In this document: in pieces, positions 6,763-10,501 of the stretch
How the letters are laid out: every line of letters starts with the position of its first letter
Position numbering within the stretch: the first letter of the stretch is position 1
NCBI GenBank assembly: GCA_024278285.1
Contig: JAJRTM010000345.1
Span: forward strand, 1 to 10,501
Length of the DNA stretch: 10,501 nt
Direction: 5' to 3'
DNA from: Planctomycetota bacterium
GTDB lineage: Bacteria > Planctomycetota > Planctomycetia > Planctomycetales > Planctomycetaceae
Program-made: the position numbers and the translations under genes
Notes under the pieces: model-generated
Database searches by the model: none
What the model was told of the DNA's origin: nothing
Seen by the model: only the letters and a program-made list of their open reading frames with translations

Positions 6763-6868
6763 GGGTAGGGTGTGCTGTGCACACCAATTGTGGTTCACAA
6801 CCAAACGGAATATAGCCATTATAGCATACATAACCCTTCAATCGTGGTACGCACAGCGTACCCTACCC
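6763..6868. repeat. Inverted pair of GGGTAGGGT hairpins with compensatory stem changes
   Basis: The elements at 6763-6785 and 6846-6868 are 23 nt long and inverted with respect to each other. Both start at the outer end with GGGTAGGGT. The left hairpin is GGTGTGC-TGT-GCACACC. The right one, read on the minus strand, is GGTACGC-TGT-GCGTACC. They differ at four positions that form two base pairs, and both pairs are retained. The 60-nt spacer includes another small hairpin, TTGTG-GTT-CACAA (6788-6800). The pair occupies the convergent spacer between lutC and mscS, and its right edge is 8 bases from the mscS stop. Confidence 0.8.
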
Positions 6869-6876
6869 TGCTTCAT

Positions 6877-7776
6877 TTAACCAGCCGCGTTATGCACGTT
6901 GATATCTTGTGTTGGGTACGGGATGGTGAAGCCACGATCATCGAAGCCATTTTTGATCGCTTCGGTTAAACTCCATTTGACATCCCAGTATTCAGATGTT
7001 TTGACCCAGGGGCGAACGTAGAGAATCACGCCGCTGTCTGCTAATTCGTTGACGGCGACCAGCGGGGCGGGATCATCCAGAATGCGGTCATCTGCTGCGA
7101 GAACTTCTTCGAGATAATTTTTGACATCGCGCAGGTTGTCGTTGTATCCACACATAATTTCCATATCAATTCGCCGGAGCTGATGAGCGGCGTAATTGGT
7201 CACATTGTCGCTGGTGATTTTTCCGTTCGGGACAATAATCCGTTTGTTATCGGGAGTTCTCAAGACCGTATTGAAGATTTGAATTTCTTCAACAATCCCG
7301 GCTGTCCCACCCGCTTCGACAAAATCTCCCAGACGGAATGGATGAAATATAATAAGCATCACCCCGGAAGCAAAATTGGATAAAGAATCTTGAAGAGCAA
7401 AACCAACTGCCAGGCCAGCAGCAGCAATTACTGCGGTAAAAGAATCTGTCTTGATGCCAAGTCGGCCCAGAACAGCCATCACGATGAAAAGCATTAACGC
7501 CCAGTAAAGAATACTGCGCACGAACTGAATGAGCATATCATCAACTCGAGCGCGACGCATCGCCGAAGCTGCCATCTTGATAATCCAGTTAGCAACAATT
7601 CGACCGATGAAGAAAATGGCTAAAACAGCTACGATGTTCAACAGAAACCCAGGGCCATGTTCAATCGCACCTTCTTTGATGCTATCTAAAAACTTACCTC
7701 CAGCGTTAATGGTCTCCTGCATGTTTTGCGAGGTCTCGGTGGCTTCATCTGCAAATAGCAATAAAGAACTCAGCAT
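6877..7776 (-). CDS. mscS: Small-conductance mechanosensitive channel, MscS family
   Basis: At 299 residues this is close to E. coli MscS (286). Three membrane helices are visible at about residues 44-66, 86-106 and 113-144. The third, pore-lining helix has the family sequence AAAGLAVGFALQDSLSNFASG, then FHPFRLGDFVE. The cytoplasmic beta domain carries VPNGKI (182-187), and the C-terminus has IPYPTQDINVH as in MscS. The protein forms a heptameric inner-membrane channel that opens under membrane tension and releases solutes on sudden dilution. The N-terminal segment of about 43 residues before helix 1 is a little longer than in E. coli and begins with a short hydrophobic patch. AAAGGAG six bases before ATG 7776 sets the start. 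It follows nrdR on the same strand with 53 bases between, so the two may be co-transcribed. The closely related YnaI/YbiO types are larger, which favours the MscS type. Confidence 0.93.
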   Translation of the reverse strand: MLSSLLLFADEATETSQNMQETINAGGKFLDSIKEGAIEHGPGFLLNIVAVLAIFFIGRIVANWIIKMAASAMRRARVDDMLIQFVRSILYWALMLFIVMAVLGRLGIKTDSFTAVIAAAGLAVGFALQDSLSNFASGVMLIIFHPFRLGDFVEAGGTAGIVEEIQIFNTVLRTPDNKRIIVPNGKITSDNVTNYAAHQLRRIDMEIMCGYNDNLRDVKNYLEEVLAADDRILDDPAPLVAVNELADSGVILYVRPWVKTSEYWDVKWSLTEAIKNGFDDRGFTIPYPTQDINVHNAAG

Positions 7777-7829
7777 AAATTACTCCTTTAATTTGGCCCG
7801 GAAATTAACAATAATAGAATGATCGCCTG

Positions 7830-8297
7830 TTATGTTTTTTTATTGGTACGTTGTTTGAGCAGCGAACTGAGTTCGTCGATGAAATCGTTGACGTCTTTGA
7901 ATTCGCGGTAGACCGATGCGAATCGCACAAAGGCAACCTGATCGAGTTTGCGTAGTCCTTCGATCACTTTTTCGCCAATAACTTGTGAAGGGACTTCACG
8001 CTCAAAATTTTCGTAAGCTTCTGCTTCGACTTCGCTGATCACTTTTTCAATCGCTTCTTCGCTGATCGGACGTTTGTAGCAGGCTTTTTCGAGCCCCTCA
8101 CGAATTTTCTCTCGATTGAACGGCACTCGCGAACCATCTTTTTTGATGACTTTAATCGGTAGTTCTTCAATTTTCTCGAACGTGGTAAATCGACGGTTGC
8201 AGGAAAGGCATTCTCGTCGCCGGCGAATCGCAAAATCCGCACTGGCGCGAGAATCGACTACTTTCGTTTCATCGTGTCGGCAATACGGACACATCAT
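7830..8297 (-). CDS. nrdR: NrdR, transcriptional repressor of ribonucleotide reductase genes
   Basis: The 155 residues match NrdR from end to end (E. coli, 149). The N-terminal zinc ribbon has Cys3, Cys6, Cys30 and Cys33 in the family arrangement CPYC, then RRRECLSC, followed by NRRFTTFEK. From about residue 47 ([19 protein letters not shown]) comes the ATP-cone domain, ending in [14 protein letters not shown]. NrdR senses ATP/dATP through the cone and binds NrdR boxes in front of ribonucleotide reductase genes. Two adjacent ATG codons begin the frame; 8297 places the first Cys at position 3 as in other NrdR proteins. The upstream ribosome site is weak (AGAGA). No reductase gene and no NrdR box is visible in the window, so its targets lie elsewhere. 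guaA is divergent from it, and mscS follows on the same strand. Confidence 0.97.
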   Translation of the reverse strand: MMCPYCRHDETKVVDSRASADFAIRRRRECLSCNRRFTTFEKIEELPIKVIKKDGSRVPFNREKIREGLEKACYKRPISEEAIEKVISEVEAEAYENFEREVPSQVIGEKVIEGLRKLDQVAFVRFASVYREFKDVNDFIDELSSLLKQRTNKKT

Positions 8298-8542
8298 TGG
8301 TCTCTAATCCTTGAAAGAAATCCGAACCTCATATCGAAACCCTGGTTACATCAAAAGATGCCGTTACATCTGTTGATTGTCCGATTTACTGGTTTCGCAG
8401 TGGCTTTCAATTGAATGCAGGGGTGATCATCGGTAGCATAATGGATTCCCCTTCGCTCGTCTGCGCTGGGGAAGTCGTTCAAATGGTAGGTCAGGCTTTC
8501 CAGTCTGACAAATGAGAATTCCATCCCCAACTGAGAGTAGTA
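8298..8542. promoter_or_regulatory. Divergent nrdR-guaA promoter region
   Basis: These 245 bases must hold both promoters. GTTACATC occurs twice, at 8345-8352 and 8363-8370, 18 bases apart, on the nrdR side, with CATC-AAAA-GATG between. A TTCCCC/GGGGAA inverted repeat (8443-8472 area) and the hairpin repeat at 8490-8509 lie on the guaA side. No convincing -35/-10 pair, purine box or guanine riboswitch was recognised. Confidence 0.4.
8485..8509. repeat. GTCAGGCT-TTCC-AGTCTGAC hairpin upstream of guaA
   Basis: GTCAGGCT (8490-8497) pairs with AGTCTGAC (8502-8509), with one G-T wobble, around a TTCC loop. It is preceded by GGTAG (8485-8489), so the lead-in reads GGTAGGTCAG, like the GGGTAGCTCAG of the other loci. 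It ends 33 bases before the guaA start and would be in the guaA leader mRNA. Confidence 0.55.
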
Positions 8543-10138
8543 ATGACAAGCGTGGAAACAAAGACCGATTCTCCTGTTGATTTGAAAACCGTCCCCGACA
8601 ATGAAGCTGTCGTTCTCGTTTTCGATTTCGGTTCGCAGACTGCTCAGTTAATCGCGCGGCGTGTGCGTGAACAGAATGTTTTTTGTCAGGTGGTTCGGCA
8701 CGATCTTTCCGCGGCGCGGGTTCGTGAGCTCAACCCGAAGGGAATCATTTTCTCTGGTGGTCCTTGCAGCGTCTACGATACCAATGCTCCTCAACCCGAT
8801 CCTGCGATATTTGATCTTGAAATTCCGATGCTTGGCATCTGTTACGGGATGCAGATTTTGTGTAAATATCTGGGGAGTGATGTCAAGCCGAACGATTCGC
8901 GAGAGTTTGGACGAACAAATTGCCGGGTTCACGAAGCCTCCGGCTTGTTCGATGGGATTTCTAAAGAGTTAACAGTCTGGATGAGCCACGGCGATCAAGT
9001 CAACGATCTGGATGTGCAATTCCTTTCGCTGGCTGCAACTTCCACCTGCCCCTACGCAGCCGTTAAGCATCAGCATCTTCCCATTTATGGATTGCAGTTT
9101 CATCCTGAAGTGACCCACACCGAACAGGGCGGGCAGCTTTTGGCGAACTTTGTGAAGCAAATTTGTGGTTGCAAAGGAACTTGGCAGATTTCGTCTTTAA
9201 TTGATCGAGAGATTAATTCGATCCGCAAGCAAGTCGGCGATGCACAGGTAATTTGTGGTCTTTCGGGCGGTGTCGATTCCTCCGTCGTTGCTGCACTGCT
9301 ATATCGGGCGATTGGCTCACAACTTTCTTGTATTTTTGTTGATAATGGAATGCTCCGCAAGGGAGAAGCCGAATCGGTCCGCGATCAATTCCAGGAACAT
9401 TTCAAAACAGATTTGCATGTGGTGGATGCCAGCGAACTGTTCCTGACCGAACTGGCAGGCGTTTCCGATCCACAGAAAAAACGCAAGATCATCGGCAAGC
9501 TGTTCATTGATGTTTTCAAGAAAGAAGCTGAATCGATTGAAAATGCACATTTTTTAGCACAGGGAACATTGTATCCCGATGTGATCGAATCGGGAGCAAA
9601 CGCAGACGGCCCGGCTGCTACGATTAAATCGCATCATAATGTAGGCGGGTTGCCCAAAGAACTTGGGTTTGAATTGATTGAACCGTTACGTGATCTGTTC
9701 AAAGATGAAGTCCGAAAAATGGGCTTGGAACTTGGCCTGCCCGAGCAACTCATCTGGCGGCATCCCTTCCCAGGCCCAGGTCTTGCGGTGCGATGCCTGG
9801 GGGAAATTGTTCCCGACCGACTTCGCGTATTGCGGGAAGCCGATGCGATCATGCTTGATGAACTGACCAAGGCGGGTTGGTATCGAAAAGTGCAACAGGC
9901 GTTTGTGGTTTCGCTGCCCGTTCAATCCGTTGGCGTGATGGGAGACGGTCGCACTTACGAACATGTTCTCGCTGTTCGAGCGGTTAATACAGACGATTTC
10001 ATGACCGCAGACTGGTCGCGACTTCCTTTTGATTTGTTACAGGATATTTCAACACGAATTACAAACAGCGTCGCCGGGGTGAACCGCGTTGTGTACGACA
10101 TCAGTTCAAAACCACCAAGCACCATCGAATGGGAATAA
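8543..10138 (+). CDS. guaA: GMP synthase (glutamine-hydrolysing)
   Basis: This is a full-length two-domain GuaA of 531 residues (E. coli, 525). The N-terminal class I glutamine amidotransferase has DFGSQ (28-32), SGGP (71-74), the nucleophile Cys100 in GICYGMQ, and the triad partners His187 and Glu189 in FHPEV. The ATP-pyrophosphatase domain has the P-loop SGGVDSS (241-247). The C-terminal dimerisation domain has [11 protein letters not shown] and ends with the family's typical [10 protein letters not shown]. The enzyme makes GMP from XMP, ATP and glutamine in the cytoplasm, the last step of de novo GMP synthesis. About a dozen extra residues precede the usual start; GAGAG at 8533-8537 is 5 bases before ATG 8543, and no other in-frame start lies before the domain. 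guaB is not adjacent. The gene stands alone, with a hairpin repeat just before it and another after it. Confidence 0.98.
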   Translation: MTSVETKTDSPVDLKTVPDNEAVVLVFDFGSQTAQLIARRVREQNVFCQVVRHDLSAARVRELNPKGIIFSGGPCSVYDTNAPQPDPAIFDLEIPMLGICYGMQILCKYLGSDVKPNDSREFGRTNCRVHEASGLFDGISKELTVWMSHGDQVNDLDVQFLSLAATSTCPYAAVKHQHLPIYGLQFHPEVTHTEQGGQLLANFVKQICGCKGTWQISSLIDREINSIRKQVGDAQVICGLSGGVDSSVVAALLYRAIGSQLSCIFVDNGMLRKGEAESVRDQFQEHFKTDLHVVDASELFLTELAGVSDPQKKRKIIGKLFIDVFKKEAESIENAHFLAQGTLYPDVIESGANADGPAATIKSHHNVGGLPKELGFELIEPLRDLFKDEVRKMGLELGLPEQLIWRHPFPGPGLAVRCLGEIVPDRLRVLREADAIMLDELTKAGWYRKVQQAFVVSLPVQSVGVMGDGRTYEHVLAVRAVNTDDFMTADWSRLPFDLLQDISTRITNSVAGVNRVVYDISSKPPSTIEWE

Positions 10139-10145
10139 ACTTCAC

Positions 10146-10318
10146 CGGGTAGCTCAGCGAATGTCATTAACCGTGGGGTCCGCTGCTGCGTCTTGGTTCT
10201 TGATTCCACGGTGTGTGCCACGGCTCTGTGAGCCGTGCGAGTGGAATTCCAAGCTACCTTTTACCTTTTGCGAAAACAGCAACTCTAACGTATCACGGCT
10301 CACAGAGCCGTGGCACAC
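10146..10318. repeat. Composite repeat with a perfect 25-nt inverted pair (CACGGCTC hairpins)
   Basis: The sequences at 10213-10237 and 10294-10318 are exact reverse complements over 25 nt. Each holds an 8-bp hairpin, CACGGCTC paired with GAGCCGTG, with loop TGT in one copy and ACA in the other. Upstream, GGGTAGCTCAG (10147-10157) repeats the lead-in of the 5661 locus, and GGTAGCT (10148-10154) is mirrored by AGCTACC (10252-10258). CCGTGG (10171-10176) and CCACGG (10206-10211) add another inverted pair. It starts 8 bases after the guaA stop and lies in the convergent spacer before the next gene. It might slow or end transcription, but lacks a T-run. Confidence 0.8.
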
Positions 10319-10360
10319 GAAACAGTTATTTCTCGCAACAGTTTCTCAACACAAAACACC

Positions 10361-10501
10361 TCAGCCACCCCAAAGTCTAATATACCAGCTCAGTGTTTCC
10401 CTAACGAATTCGTTGTATCTGGCGAGTAGTGCCAGTGGAGAATAGAACACCATGAAGATATCCTTGACGCTTTCGAACATAAATCCATTTGTATAGAGCC
10501 A
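10361..10501 (-). CDS. 3' end of an unrecognised protein, rest beyond the right edge
   Basis: On the minus strand a frame is open from the right edge for 46 codons and stops with TGA at 10361. The visible residues include FESVKDIFMVFYSPLALL, then ARYNEFVRETLSWYIRLWGG at the end. The mix of aromatic, hydrophobic and charged residues looks like a real amphipathic C-terminal tail. The ending in a WY...LW pattern is similar to tails I associate with planctomycete membrane-linked hypothetical proteins, but I cannot name a family. It converges with guaA, and the repeat locus fills the gap. Because the frame runs off the window, the start and length are unknown; chance openness over 46 codons is possible. 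Confidence 0.5.
   Translation of the reverse strand, partial: WLYTNGFMFESVKDIFMVFYSPLALLARYNEFVRETLSWYIRLWGG

Noticed and set aside
8298..8542. NrdR box or guanine riboswitch between nrdR and guaA
   Set aside because: No ACACTATAT-type pair of boxes and no purine riboswitch core with its conserved loops could be found.
10294..10318. Intrinsic terminator for guaA
   Set aside because: The hairpin is strong, but no T-run follows on the plus strand, and it is more than 150 bases from the stop.
10089..10445. 118-codon plus-strand frame over the end of guaA and beyond
   Set aside because: It starts inside guaA in another frame and crosses the inverted repeats; the opposite-strand frame at 10361-10501 is more protein-like.

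Overview
The window looks like a piece of a chromosome from a member of the Planctomycetota (inference). The grounds are a DUF1800 protein, a DUF3352-like secreted protein, a BBP2-type outer-membrane porin with a cysteine-rich N-terminus, mostly single-gene transcription units with long spacers, and hairpin-forming repeats in nearly every spacer. No phage, plasmid, CRISPR, tRNA or rRNA gene was seen.

Layout, left to right. (1) 1-1329, minus: most of a DUF1800 gene whose 3' end lies off the left edge. (2) 1330-1640: a spacer with a 29-nt dyad and a pair of inverted GGTGCG hairpins. (3) 1641-3404, minus: a secreted protein of about 587 residues and unknown function. (4) 3405-4220: an 816-nt divergent spacer with hairpins and a possible 10-codon leader ORF with a strong ribosome binding site. 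(5) 4221-5516, plus: a BBP2-like porin followed by a textbook intrinsic terminator. (6) 5607-5993: a spacer with a 160-nt inverted pair of hairpin units and a dyad in front of the next gene. (7) 5994-6590, plus: a stand-alone LutC/LUD-domain gene. (8) 6591-6876: a convergent spacer with two repeat loci. (9) 6877-7776 and 7830-8297, both minus: an MscS channel and the NrdR repressor, probably co-transcribed with nrdR first. (10) 8298-8542: a divergent spacer. (11) 8543-10138, plus: guaA, GMP synthase. (12) 10139-10360: a spacer with a perfect 25-nt inverted repeat. (13) 10361-10501, minus: the 3' end of an unrecognised gene.

The genes do not form one pathway. guaA (GMP synthesis) and nrdR (control of dNTP synthesis) are both nucleotide genes but are divergent. 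mscS, the porin and the secreted protein belong to the cell envelope. lutC is a fragment of lactate utilisation without lutA or lutB in view.

The most interesting feature is not a gene. All six spacers contain short imperfect palindromes, often as inverted pairs and often with a shared GGGTAG lead-in. Between copies the stems differ by compensatory base-pair changes. The architecture resembles REP/REPIN elements, which in other bacteria are moved by RAYT transposases; no such transposase is in the window. This is the best candidate for an undescribed system here.
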